Below are positions 8,744-17,633 of a DNA stretch of 39,468 nucleotides, piece after piece. The stretch comes from Nocardioides antri (GTDB taxonomy: Bacteria; Actinomycetota; Actinomycetes; Propionibacteriales; Nocardioidaceae), in assembly GCF_008373765.1 (NCBI RefSeq), contig NZ_VUJW01000005.1:1-39468 (forward strand), given 5' to 3'. The notes beneath the pieces are model-generated. The model was not told where the DNA came from. It saw only the letters and a list, made by a program, of their open reading frames with translations, and searched no databases. The position numbers were made by a program, and so were the translations under genes. Numbering within the stretch: the first letter of the stretch is position 1; each line of letters starts with the position of its first letter.

Positions 8744-8779
8744 GGAGCGGCCAGTTCTGACCGCTCCTGTCCTACTTTT
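8744..8779 (+). terminator. Rho-independent-type terminator after the tRNA cluster
   Basis: A perfect 7-bp stem GGAGCGG/CCGCTCC (8744-8750 with 8761-8767) has an inner CAG/CTG that can extend the pairing. A pyrimidine/T-rich tail ending in TTTT follows by 8779. It sits 65 bp after tRNA-Val and insulates the tRNA transcript from hsdM. Confidence 0.7.
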
Positions 8780-8926
8780 GGGACCGGTGGTTGAGGTGCG
8801 AGGAGCACTGGCGACGAGCCTCGAAACCTCCGGACGTGCGCGCCCCCCACGTGCAGGCGACGATCCGTCGGCGGGTCATGAGAGCTTCTCCGGCTGTGCG
8901 GATGGACCGGCAGCAGGAGGTCTGCC

Positions 8927-10438
8927 ATGTCCGGACGAACGAACCCGCCTCTGACTAGGGTGACTGCCGTGATCACGGGCGAACTGAAGAGCAAGATTGA
9001 CCGCGTCTGGGACGCCTTCTGGTCCGGCGGCATCAGCAACCCGCTCGAGGTCATCGAGCAGATCACCTACCTGCTCTTTATCCGGCGCCTCGATGACCTG
9101 CAGACCCTCGCGGAGAAGAAGGCGCGGATCACCGGCGGTCCCATCGAGGATGCGAAGTTCCTGCCCGGCCAGGAACACCTGCGGTGGAGTCGGTTCAAGA
9201 ACCTCGACGCCGACGTGATGTACCAGACCGTCGCCACGCAGGTCTTCCCATTCCTGCAGAAGTACGGCGAGCAGGTCGGCGGTGACGACTCCACGTACTC
9301 CGACCACATGAAGGACGCCCGGTTCACCATCCCGACCCCGGCGCTGCTCTCGAAGGTCGTCGACATGCTCGACACGATCCCCATGGAGAACCGGGACACC
9401 AACGGCGACCTCTACGAGTACATGCTCGGCAAGATCGCATCGGCCGGCCAGAATGGGCAGTTCCGCACCCCGCGGCACATCATCAAGCTGATGGTCGACA
9501 TGACTGCCCCGCAGCCGACCGACGAGATCTGCGACCCGGCGTGCGGCACAGCCGGCTTCCTGGTCGCCGCGAGTGAGTACGTCCGCGAGCACCACCCTTC
9601 AGCGCTCACCGACGCCACCCAGCGCAAGCACTTTCACTCGTCCATGTTCCATGGCTACGACTTCGACAACGTTATGCTGCGGATCGGCTCGATGAACATG
9701 CTGCTGCACGGTGTGGAGTCACCCGACATCCGCTACCGCGACTCCCTGTCCGAGGGCGCCAGCGAGGATGCCGAAAAGTACACGCTGATCCTGGCCAACC
9801 CTCCCTTCGCCGGCTCGCTGGACTACGAGGCGACTTCGAAGGACCTGCAGCGGGTGGTGAAGACGAAGAAGACCGAACTGCTCTTCCTCGCGCTCTTCCT
9901 TAAACTCCTCAAACCAGGTGGTCGCGCCTCGGTGATCGTCCCCGACGGCGTGCTCTTCGGCTCGTCGAAGGCGCACAGGGAGCTGCGAAAGGTGTTGGTC
10001 GAGGACCAGAAGCTCGACGCGGTCGTAAAGTTGCCCTCGGGCGTCTTCAAGCCGTACGCCGGCGTATCCACCGCGATCCTGTTCTTCACCAAGACCGACG
10101 AGGGAGGCACCGAGAACGTCTGGTTCTACGACGTCCGAGCGGACGGCTTCTCCCTCGACGACAAGCGCATCCCGATCGAGGTCGACGACCTGCCCGACGT
10201 CCTCGCTCGCTGGCAGAAACTCGAGGCCGAGACGGACCGCGCCCGCACCGACCAGTCCTTCCTCGTCCCCAAGGCGGACATCGTCGGCCAGGGATACGAC
10301 CTCTCCCTGAACCGCTATAAGGAGGTCGAGCAGGAGGAGGTCGAGCACCGCGCACCGCTCGAGATCCTGGCCGACATCGAGGTCCTGGAGGACGAGATCG
10401 CCAAGGGCCTCGCCGAGTTGAAGGCCATGCTCACGTGA
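8927..10438 (+). CDS. hsdM: Type I restriction-modification system, DNA methyltransferase subunit
   Basis: A 503-residue N6-adenine methyltransferase. It has an N-terminal HsdM helical domain (VWDAFWSGGISNPLEVIEQ), SAM motif I DPACGTAGFLV near residue 203 and the catalytic motif IV NPPF near residue 290. With HsdS it methylates adenine in a bipartite recognition site; with HsdR it forms the restriction complex. I chose the ATG at 8927 because a perfect AGGAGG lies 6 nt upstream. Many homologues start at the equivalent of GTG 8969 (VITGELKSK), so the first 14 residues may be an extension. It overlaps hsdS by 4 bp (GTGA). Confidence 0.96.
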   Translation: MSGRTNPPLTRVTAVITGELKSKIDRVWDAFWSGGISNPLEVIEQITYLLFIRRLDDLQTLAEKKARITGGPIEDAKFLPGQEHLRWSRFKNLDADVMYQTVATQVFPFLQKYGEQVGGDDSTYSDHMKDARFTIPTPALLSKVVDMLDTIPMENRDTNGDLYEYMLGKIASAGQNGQFRTPRHIIKLMVDMTAPQPTDEICDPACGTAGFLVAASEYVREHHPSALTDATQRKHFHSSMFHGYDFDNVMLRIGSMNMLLHGVESPDIRYRDSLSEGASEDAEKYTLILANPPFAGSLDYEATSKDLQRVVKTKKTELLFLALFLKLLKPGGRASVIVPDGVLFGSSKAHRELRKVLVEDQKLDAVVKLPSGVFKPYAGVSTAILFFTKTDEGGTENVWFYDVRADGFSLDDKRIPIEVDDLPDVLARWQKLEAETDRARTDQSFLVPKADIVGQGYDLSLNRYKEVEQEEVEHRAPLEILADIEVLEDEIAKGLAELKAMLT

Positions 10439-11616
10439 CCACCGTGACCACCGTGGCCCTCGGGGAACTCGTGGACTTCTACAGCGGGGGCACACCGTCC
10501 AAGTCCAAGTCCGAGTTCTGGGCCGGCGATGTGCCGTGGTTTAGCGCCAAAGATATGAAGAGGTCGCGCCTCCGTGACTCCACCGATCACATCTCTGACG
10601 AGGCGTTCCGTTCGACTCCCCTGCGGAAGCTTCCCGCCGGAACCATCGCAATGGTCGTCCGCGGGATGATCCTCGCCCACACTGTCCCGATCTCCATCCT
10701 CGACGTCGACGCCGCGATCAACCAGGACTTGAAGGCGCTGCTACCCAAACGTGACGTCGATACGGCATTCCTCGCCGCGATGCTACGGGCGCAGCATGAC
10801 GAAATTCTGTCCAGGGTGAGCACGGCCGCTCACGGCACCAAGAAGCTCGACTCGCGCGTGCTGGAGGAGTTACGGATTCCGCTCCCATCGCTCCCCGAGC
10901 AGCGCCGCATCGCCGGGATCCTCGACCACGCAGACACTCTCCGCACCAAGCGCCGCCTAGTCCTCACTCACCTCAACTCCCTAACCAAGTCGATCCTCGA
11001 TGACCTGCTGCGGAGCGGGTTCGACCGCGTTGCGTTCGGTGACTTGATCGCGGACGGTCCGAAGAACGGTCTCTACCGCCCGTCGTCGGACTACGGTTCG
11101 GGCACCCCGATCGTCAGAATCGACTCCTTCAAGTTTGGCTCCGGCGTGATCGCAATGGACTCCTTGAGACGACTCCGGGCATCTGACAATCAGATCGTCG
11201 AATTCGCCCTCGCTCCGGGCGACCTCTTGGTGAACCGCGTCAATAGCCGGGAGCATGTCGGGAAGACCGCCATCGTCGGTGAACTTCAGGAACCCACCGT
11301 GTTCGAGTCGAACATCATGCGCGTCCGGGTTGATCAAGAGCGACTGCTGCCCAGGTTCGCCGTGGAGTTCATGCAGACCAAAGACGTGCGAGCCCAGGTT
11401 GCCCCTATGACTAAAGACGCGGTCAACCAGTCGAGTATCAACCAGACCGACGTCCGTAGCATCCAGATCCCCCTCCCGCCCCTTGACCTCCAACACGAGT
11501 TTGCCGCCCGGGTTGGCCGCATCGACGGCCAGCGCGGCTCCATCCATCGTTCCCTGGCTGCTGACGACGAACTCTTCGCCTCTCTCCAGTTCCGCGCGTT
11601 CAGAGGTGAGCTGTGA
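10435..11616 (+). CDS. hsdS: Type I restriction-modification system, specificity subunit
   Basis: A 393-residue HsdS that chooses the DNA sequence recognised by the complex. Two target-recognition domains are visible. The first runs from LGELVDFYSGGTPSKSK to about residue 140. The second runs from VAFGDLIADGPKNGLYRPS to the C-terminus. Each ends in the conserved helical region (IPLPSLPEQRRIAGILDHAD and IPLPPLDLQHEFAARVGRID). The GTG start overlaps the hsdM stop as GTGA, indicating translational coupling. The recognition site cannot be predicted from sequence. Confidence 0.94.
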   Translation: MTTVTTVALGELVDFYSGGTPSKSKSEFWAGDVPWFSAKDMKRSRLRDSTDHISDEAFRSTPLRKLPAGTIAMVVRGMILAHTVPISILDVDAAINQDLKALLPKRDVDTAFLAAMLRAQHDEILSRVSTAAHGTKKLDSRVLEELRIPLPSLPEQRRIAGILDHADTLRTKRRLVLTHLNSLTKSILDDLLRSGFDRVAFGDLIADGPKNGLYRPSSDYGSGTPIVRIDSFKFGSGVIAMDSLRRLRASDNQIVEFALAPGDLLVNRVNSREHVGKTAIVGELQEPTVFESNIMRVRVDQERLLPRFAVEFMQTKDVRAQVAPMTKDAVNQSSINQTDVRSIQIPLPPLDLQHEFAARVGRIDGQRGSIHRSLAADDELFASLQFRAFRGEL

Positions 11617-11617
11617 A

Positions 11618-14600
11618 GTGAGCAACTTCGACTTCGTCAAGACCAGCCTCCCGGCCGTTCACGCGGACTGTGTACGTGCGGAGTCATACGTGTCGAGCGA
11701 TCCGGCGGCGGCGTCCTTCTACAGCCGCAGGGCGATCGAGCAACTCGTCGGCCATCTGTACGACGTGATGGGCCTCCGCGCGCCGTACCAGAACGACTTG
11801 GCAGCACGGATCAACGACTCAGCGTTCAAGGCCAAGGTTGGCAACGGGATCGCGCAGAAGTTCAATCTGATCCGCCGAGTCGGCAACACCGCAGCCCACG
11901 AGAGCAGGCCGATCCAGCCGCAGGTCGCGCTGCAGGTGCTGCGCGAGCTCTTCCACGTCGTCGTGTTCGCCGCCTACCGCTACTCGACGGATCCACAGAG
12001 TGTGCCGACGAGCAAGCAGTTCGATCCCGCGATCGCCGCGAAGCTGGCTCCGCTCTCCCGCCACGAGCTCGCCCAGCTGGCGGCGAAGTTCAAGGCGCAG
12101 GACGAAGCCCACGCCAAGGCGCTTGCCGAACGGGACGACCTGGCGGCGGCGAAGGACGCGGAGATTGCGACCCTCAAGGCGCAGATCGCGGCTGCGCAGG
12201 CTGTCAACACGAAGCCGGATGACCACGACTACTCCGAGGCGGACACGCGGCGACTGATCATCGACGTCCTGCTCGCCGAGGCCGGCTGGCTCCTCGAGGA
12301 CAAGCGCGATCGCGAGTATCCGGTGACCGGCATGCCGAACAACAACGGCACGGGATTCGTCGACTACGTGCTGTGGGGCGCCGACGGTCTTCCGCTCGCG
12401 GTCGTCGAGGCCAAGCGCACGACCAGGAGCCCCCAGGTCGGGCAGCAGCAGGCCAAGCTCTATGCGGACTGCCTCCAAGCGGAGTTCGGTCGGCGGCCGG
12501 TGATCTTCTACAGCAACGGCTACCAGCACTGGGTGTGGGACGACGCCGCCTTCATCGCCTCCGGCTACGCGCAGCGGGAGGTTCAGGGTTTCTACACCCG
12601 CGACGAGCTGGAGCTCATGATCCAGCGCCGCCAGACTCGCCTACCGCTGGCCGGAGCGGCGGTCGACAGCAACATCGTCGAGCGGTACTACCAGACCCGC
12701 GCGATCAAGGCGATCGACACCGCGTTCGACAAGCGCGAGCGTGAGGCGTTGCTGGTGATGGCGACAGGGTCCGGCAAGACGCGAACGGTGATCGCACTGG
12801 TCGACCAGTTGATGAAAGCGAACTGGGTCAAGCGGGTGCTCTTCCTCGCCGACCGGACCGCACTCGTCAACCAGGCCGTCAACGCCTTCAAGACTCACCT
12901 CCCCGGAGTCACGACGGTCAACCTGGTGACCGAGAAGGTGACCGATGGCCGGATCTACGCGTCGACGTACCCCACCATCATGAACCTCATCAATGACGTC
13001 GATGACGGCAGCCGGCGCTTCGGGCCGGGGTACTTCGACCTCATCGTCATCGACGAAGCCCACCGGTCCGTGTACCAGAAGTACCGGGCCATCTTCGAGT
13101 GGTTCGACTCCTACCTGGTCGGCCTGACCGCCACCCCTAAGGACGAGGTCGACCACAACACCTACCGGCTCTTCCAGCTCGAAGACGGCGTCCCGACCGA
13201 CGCCTACGGCCTGGACGAGGCGGTCGGCGACGGTTTCCTCGTGCCGCCGTTCGGCGTCTCGGTCGGCACCAAGTTCCTCCGCCAGGGCATCTCGTACGAC
13301 GAGCTCTCCGAGGAGGAGAAGGACGAGTGGGACGCCCTCGATTGGGGTGAGGACGGGCCTCCGGATGCGATCGACTCCGAGGAGCTCAACCGCTTCCTGT
13401 TCAACGAGGACACGGTCGACAAGGTGCTCGCCACCCTGATGACCGATGGCCACAAGGTCGCGGGCGGCGACCGCCTCGGCAAGACGATCGTATTCGCCAA
13501 GAACCAGGCACACGCCGAGTTCATCGAGCAGCGCTTCAACGTCGCCTACCCGGAGTACGGCGGCGAGTTCGCCCGCATCATCACGTACCACACGACGTAC
13601 GCCCAGAGCCTGATCGACAACTTCTCCCAGCCCGAGAAGGCGCCGCACATCGCGATTAGTGTGGACATGCTCGACACGGGCATCGACGTGCCAGAGGTCG
13701 TCAACCTCGTCTTCTTCAAGATGGTGCGATCGAAGTCGAAGTTCTGGCAGATGATCGGCCGCGGCACCCGACTGCGCGCCGACCTGTTCGGCCCCGGCGA
13801 GGACAAGAAGGACTTCTTCGTCTTCGACTTCTGCGGCAACCTCGACTACTTCAGCCAAGACCTTCCTGGGTCCGAAGGCTCGCTACAGAAGTCGCTCACC
13901 CAGCGCCTCTTCGAGTCACGCCTCGGGCTCATCGTCGCTCTCGATGGCGCCGGCGCCGAGCGCGAACTACGTGAACCGACCGTCGACTGGCTGCACGAGA
14001 TCGTCGCCGGCATGAACCTCGACAACTTCCTGGTGCGAGCCAAGCGCCAGCAGGTCGAGACCTGGGCAGATCGCAATCGATGGGCTTCGGTATCCAAGGA
14101 CGACGCGACCGAGATCGTCGAACACCTTGCCGGGCTGCCGTCGACCGTGCGCGATCCCGACGAGGATGCCAAGCGGTTCGACCTCCTCGTGCTCCGCCGG
14201 CAGCTCGCCCAACTCGAGGGCGACGCCGTCGCCGCCGAACGAATCCGGGAGACGATCCAGGCGATCGCGACCGCGCTTCTGCCCAAGAAGAACATCCCCT
14301 CCGTCGCGGAGCAGCTCGCCCTGATCGACGAGGTCGCGGGAGACGAATGGTGGGTCGACGTCACACTGCCGATGCTCGAGGTCATGCGGATGCGACTGCG
14401 CGGCCTCATCCGGTTCGTCGAGAAGACGAGGCAGAACCCGGTCTACACCGACTTCGAAGACACACTCGAGGACCCGACTCTCGTCGACCTGCCGCAGGTG
14501 ACGTCCGGGATGAACTGGCAACGGTTCCGCGCCAAGGCGCAGGCCTACCTGAAGGAACACGAAGACCACGTCGCGCTCCAGCGGCTGCGCCGCAACAAGC

Positions 14601-14986
14601 AGCTCACTCCGGAAGACCTTGACTCACTGGCGGAAATGCTGATCGCTTCGAGCGGTGACCAGCAGGTCGACCTTGCCTGGGTTACTGAGCGCGCCGGCTC
14701 CCTCGGCCCGTTCATCCGCTCTCTCGTCGGACTCGACCGAGCAGCGGCAAACGAGGCTTTCGCGAACTACCTCGACGACTCGAGGTTCTCCGTCGAGCAG
14801 GTTCGCTTCGTATCGCTGATCGTCGAAGAGCTCACCGCCAACGGGCTCATGGAGCCGGCCAGACTCTACGAGTCGCCGTACGTCGACCATGGACACGTCG
14901 ACATGATCTTCCCGAACGACTTCGAGGTCATCGTCGACATCCTGCGCGACGTGAACGCTCACGCCATACCCGAGGACGTCGCGTGA
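11618..14986 (+). CDS. hsdR: Type I restriction-modification system, endonuclease/translocase subunit with N-terminal DUF4145-like domain
   Basis: A 1122-residue HsdR. The N-terminus (about 1-130) is DUF4145-like, with SFYSRRAIEQLVGHLYDVMG and an RRVGNTAAHES segment. A coiled coil (about 150-195) follows. The PD-(D/E)XK nuclease has VDYVLWG and VVEAKRTT near residue 263. The SF2 translocase has Walker A MATGSGKTR (about 383), the DEAH box (about 478) and motif VI FWQMIGRGTRLR. The C-terminus is the EcoEI-type domain. It cuts unmodified DNA after ATP-driven translocation. GTG at 11618 lies one base after the hsdS stop, with GAGG about 11 nt upstream; GTG at 11606 is an alternative. Confidence 0.95.
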   Translation: MSNFDFVKTSLPAVHADCVRAESYVSSDPAAASFYSRRAIEQLVGHLYDVMGLRAPYQNDLAARINDSAFKAKVGNGIAQKFNLIRRVGNTAAHESRPIQPQVALQVLRELFHVVVFAAYRYSTDPQSVPTSKQFDPAIAAKLAPLSRHELAQLAAKFKAQDEAHAKALAERDDLAAAKDAEIATLKAQIAAAQAVNTKPDDHDYSEADTRRLIIDVLLAEAGWLLEDKRDREYPVTGMPNNNGTGFVDYVLWGADGLPLAVVEAKRTTRSPQVGQQQAKLYADCLQAEFGRRPVIFYSNGYQHWVWDDAAFIASGYAQREVQGFYTRDELELMIQRRQTRLPLAGAAVDSNIVERYYQTRAIKAIDTAFDKREREALLVMATGSGKTRTVIALVDQLMKANWVKRVLFLADRTALVNQAVNAFKTHLPGVTTVNLVTEKVTDGRIYASTYPTIMNLINDVDDGSRRFGPGYFDLIVIDEAHRSVYQKYRAIFEWFDSYLVGLTATPKDEVDHNTYRLFQLEDGVPTDAYGLDEAVGDGFLVPPFGVSVGTKFLRQGISYDELSEEEKDEWDALDWGEDGPPDAIDSEELNRFLFNEDTVDKVLATLMTDGHKVAGGDRLGKTIVFAKNQAHAEFIEQRFNVAYPEYGGEFARIITYHTTYAQSLIDNFSQPEKAPHIAISVDMLDTGIDVPEVVNLVFFKMVRSKSKFWQMIGRGTRLRADLFGPGEDKKDFFVFDFCGNLDYFSQDLPGSEGSLQKSLTQRLFESRLGLIVALDGAGAERELREPTVDWLHEIVAGMNLDNFLVRAKRQQVETWADRNRWASVSKDDATEIVEHLAGLPSTVRDPDEDAKRFDLLVLRRQLAQLEGDAVAAERIRETIQAIATALLPKKNIPSVAEQLALIDEVAGDEWWVDVTLPMLEVMRMRLRGLIRFVEKTRQNPVYTDFEDTLEDPTLVDLPQVTSGMNWQRFRAKAQAYLKEHEDHVALQRLRRNKQLTPEDLDSLAEMLIASSGDQQVDLAWVTERAGSLGPFIRSLVGLDRAAANEAFANYLDDSRFSVEQVRFVSLIVEELTANGLMEPARLYESPYVDHGHVDMIFPNDFEVIVDILRDVNAHAIPEDVA

Positions 14987-14998
14987 GGTAGGCGTCTC

Positions 14999-15544
14999 TT
15001 AGCCAGCCTTTTTCCTCGACAACCAGGCCGTGGCGATCGCGGCTGCGACCGCGGTCCCGATCCCTGGCACGATCACGGTCCCGATGGCGGCGGCGGCGAG
15101 CGGTCCAGCCGAAATGCCAGCCAGTGTCGCGGCCGCCGTACCCATGGCCACCGCCTCTGCACGGTTCTTCGCAATCCCCGAACCGAGGAGCCGGTCCATT
15201 GTCTTCAGCTGCCCGGCGTCAAGGAACGAGTTGATGTCCCTCGCCTCCTGACTCTTCGGCGCCTCGGCAATCGCATGAAGCTCCTCGCGGTCGAGCAGCA
15301 GAAACATCGGCGAGATCCCCAACGCTGCCGCAAGACTCGCGATCGTCGACAGTCGTGGGTCGCCGTTCGCGCTCGCACCACCTTCGAGCTGGTTGACCGT
15401 TGCTCTGGAGACTCCCGCTTGGTCCGCAAGTTGTTCCTGCGACCACCCGAGCGCGCCCCGAGCGGCCGTGAGGTTCCTCGCGACAGCGTCCTTCGCAGTC
15501 GCGACAGACACCGACCGCGCGGTCTCGTCCACCCGTGTGCTCAC
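14999..15544 (-). CDS. XRE-type HTH protein with a hydrophobic glycine-rich C-terminal tail
   Basis: A 181-residue protein. Residues about 22-80 are an XRE helix-turn-helix (WSQEQLADQAGVSRATVNQL). Residues 131-175 are Ala/Gly-rich and hydrophobic (AAATLAGISAGPLAAAAIGT, VIVPGIGTAVAAAIATAWL) and end in SRKKAG, like a glycine-zipper membrane hairpin. An HTH joined to such a tail is unusual. It is the last gene of a three-gene overlapping operon; its GTG start overlaps the preceding stop as GTGA. It may autoregulate through the GTCAAC repeats at 17366-17401, which is inference. It converges on hsdR with 12 bp between stops. Confidence 0.8.
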   Translation of the reverse strand: MSTRVDETARSVSVATAKDAVARNLTAARGALGWSQEQLADQAGVSRATVNQLEGGASANGDPRLSTIASLAAALGISPMFLLLDREELHAIAEAPKSQEARDINSFLDAGQLKTMDRLLGSGIAKNRAEAVAMGTAAATLAGISAGPLAAAAIGTVIVPGIGTAVAAAIATAWLSRKKAG

Positions 15545-15813
15545 GCCGAGGCCTCGCGCACGGCAAGTTCCTCATGAAGCCTCTCGATCTCAGCGACGAG
15601 GATGAGGATCTGGTCGTTCTTCTCGTCGAGCCGAGATCCCAGCGATGCGAGCTCCTCCTCCTTCGACCGTAGGTCCATGTCGACCTGCTGAAGACTCGCG
15701 CGGCACTGAACCTGATCCTGCCTGCGCTTGGCTTGCTGGTCGGCTCCATACGCCGCGCAGGCGACCCCGACCAGGCCGCTGACGGCCACCAGAAGGCGCC
15801 GATCCATCTTCAT
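15541..15813 (-). CDS. Small single-span membrane protein with a coiled coil
   Basis: A 90-residue protein. Residues about 6-23 are hydrophobic (LLVAVSGLVGVACAAYGA). The rest is charged with heptad-like spacing (SKEEELASLGSRLDEKNDQI, LILVAEIERLHEEL), a predicted coiled coil. No family is recognised. I chose the ATG at 15813 because AGGAGG lies 5 nt upstream; it overlaps the upstream gene's stop as ATGA. The open frame extends further upstream but without a better start. It is translationally coupled on both sides and is probably a partner of the 508-residue protein. Confidence 0.75.
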   Translation of the reverse strand: MKMDRRLLVAVSGLVGVACAAYGADQQAKRRQDQVQCRASLQQVDMDLRSKEEELASLGSRLDEKNDQILILVAEIERLHEELAVREASA

Positions 15814-17336
15814 GCCATCCTCCTGGTTGCTCCGCCGACTACGTCGCCCACGGCGTTGAGCGGCGCGAGCGGCGATTTCGTGGTGTTCATGACCTGGTCG
15901 AAGACGCCATCGGTGTCGGCACACCTGCTGACGACGCCCTCTACTTCGGTCCGGAACGTCGACATACGCTCCGCGATGTCATTGGCAAGCATCTCGTCGG
16001 TGGCGATCCTCTGAGCCAGCATCCGGTCTGCCTCACGAGCCTTAACGATGAGGGAGCGCCCTCCCGCCTGAGCGCCCACGACCACGGGCACACCGACGAG
16101 CCCGAGTTGGGCTATCACGAGAGGGAGCAGGTCAAGGGCTGCCTTCGCAGCGACTCCGCCAACCGCATCTGCAACGCTCACCTCCACGCGGCGGGCCGCT
16201 CGGACTTCTGCGACAACGTCGCCGCCCACGGCGATCACGACGGAACCGACGGCGACGCTCCGCTGCGCCAGTTCCTTTGCAGCCTCCGCGGTCATCCCGA
16301 GCGCTCGGATCGCGAGGTAATAAACGGCGGCGTCGGCAACTGCTCCCCCACCCGCGACGGCGGCGGCGACTCCGGCCGACGCGGCGACCGACCTCGCGTC
16401 GACCTCGCTGCCGGTCATGCGCTGCACGACAAGTGAGACGACGGCTGCCGACGCGGCTGCGGTCGCGGCGCTGCCACCCACGCGGCCGGCCACCCGGCGC
16501 GGGCTGTAGGCCGACGCAAGATCGTCGCGGAGTTGCAGGAGCTCCTGACGTGCCACTGGATCGAGTTCGTCGGCCTTGGACGCCCTGATGTTCGCGATCA
16601 GCTGATCGGCACGCGCTTCGAGATCGGGAAAGCCCCTCAGCCGGACACGTGCTTCCTGGAGACGCCTCGCCTGTCCCGCCGTGGTGAAAGCGTCCGCGGC
16701 GACCCGCGGAGTGCCGTCGGCGTTGACATAGCGGGCGTCGACGTAGCCAACCTTCCCGTAGCCCGGCGTGTTCGCCATCTTGACTAGGCTGTCCGCGACG
16801 TACTGCGATCCGCCGGTCTTGACCTGCCCATTGGGCTTCCAGATCGCCCGTCTGTAGCGGTGGTCGTCGAATGCGAAGACAAGGTCCTTGCGGCTCGATG
16901 AATCCGGCGCGATGCGAATGTCGAGAAGGTTCCGAGAGACGTTTGTGGGCGCGTTGACGATTCCGACGTCGATGCCCGCGTGAAGCTCGCGGTAGTCAGC
17001 GACGGCCACCACCTCCGCCGCAAGGCCGCGAGGGTTCGCGCCACTGGCGAACGCATGCAGGGGCCTTTCCGCCGCGGCCATCCGCTCCGACGTCGCTCGG
17101 CTCAGGCCGTGCCGTTGCGCGGTGCCATTTCGGACGACGATGCCCACCCGGCGGACCTCCTGGTCGATGCAGGCGATGGGGTGGGTCTGGTTGAGCGCTT
17201 CCTTGAACACACGACCCTGTCCGAGCACGCCGGGATCGACGACCGGGCGAGCGACGACCGTCGGGTGGGCGACGGCGGAGGCGGCGCCGGCGCCGGCCAG
17301 CGCGGCAGAACCGTCGTCGGGATCGGTCGTGTTCAT
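15810..17336 (-). CDS. Predicted membrane-associated protein with a nuclease-like QVK motif
   Basis: A 508-residue protein that I cannot assign to a named family. Residues about 100-205 hold a possible PD-(D/E)XK-type core: a helix with AAEVVAVADYRE (about 106), DLVFAFDDH (D151) and NGQVKTGGSQYVADSLVKMA (Q171-V-K173). The QVK replaces the usual ExK but occurs in variants of this fold. Residues about 276-425 contain four Ala/Gly/Val-rich hydrophobic stretches, suggesting membrane insertion. The C-terminus is helical. The ATG at 17336 was preferred over ATG 17384, which would place the GTCAAC repeats inside the gene. No clear ribosome site is seen, so the mRNA may be leaderless. It is the first gene of a three-gene operon. 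Confidence 0.7.
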   Translation of the reverse strand: MNTTDPDDGSAALAGAGAASAVAHPTVVARPVVDPGVLGQGRVFKEALNQTHPIACIDQEVRRVGIVVRNGTAQRHGLSRATSERMAAAERPLHAFASGANPRGLAAEVVAVADYRELHAGIDVGIVNAPTNVSRNLLDIRIAPDSSSRKDLVFAFDDHRYRRAIWKPNGQVKTGGSQYVADSLVKMANTPGYGKVGYVDARYVNADGTPRVAADAFTTAGQARRLQEARVRLRGFPDLEARADQLIANIRASKADELDPVARQELLQLRDDLASAYSPRRVAGRVGGSAATAAASAAVVSLVVQRMTGSEVDARSVAASAGVAAAVAGGGAVADAAVYYLAIRALGMTAEAAKELAQRSVAVGSVVIAVGGDVVAEVRAARRVEVSVADAVGGVAAKAALDLLPLVIAQLGLVGVPVVVGAQAGGRSLIVKAREADRMLAQRIATDEMLANDIAERMSTFRTEVEGVVSRCADTDGVFDQVMNTTKSPLAPLNAVGDVVGGATRRMA

Positions 17337-17365
17337 GACGCTACAATGACAACCACAATCGGAGA

Positions 17366-17401
17366 TGTCAACTATAGTCAACATTTGTGATTGAAGTTGA
17401 C
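17366..17401. promoter_or_regulatory. Operator-like GTCAAC repeats in the divergent promoter region
   Basis: GTCAAC occurs at 17367-17372 and 17377-17382, exactly one helical turn apart, with TATA between them. The inverted form GTTGAC is at 17396-17401. On the minus strand the first copy supplies a TTGACA -35-like box about 30 bp before the ATG at 17336, so a protein bound here would cover that promoter. The region is AT-rich compared with its surroundings. The HTH protein at the end of the operon is the obvious candidate binder; this is inference. Confidence 0.5.
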
Positions 17402-17633
17402 TTGGCGGCGCCCCTCAGACGCGCCGATCCCGACCCTCCAGGAACTTCTGGCCTTCACTATTGGTCGTAGGTGGATGCGAGAACTTCTGAGCATCGGGAA
17501 GTTCTCGCATCGCGCGCCGCACCGACGTCAGCCACATGGCTAGCCTGTCAGTCGATTGTTTGTCGATCGGAGGATCGTTGGTCAACTCAGGATCGACGAC
17601 ATCGAACACCCCGGCGCCGGGAAAGGAGTAGCA

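Noticed and set aside
12641-13858. A 405-codon minus-strand open frame inside hsdR
   Set aside because: Antisense shadow of the HsdR translocase domain; no motif and no ribosome site.
17571-17630. A short leader reading frame before the DUF262 gene
   Set aside because: A TTG follows a GGAGG by only 4 nt and the peptide has no regulatory pattern; too weak to call.
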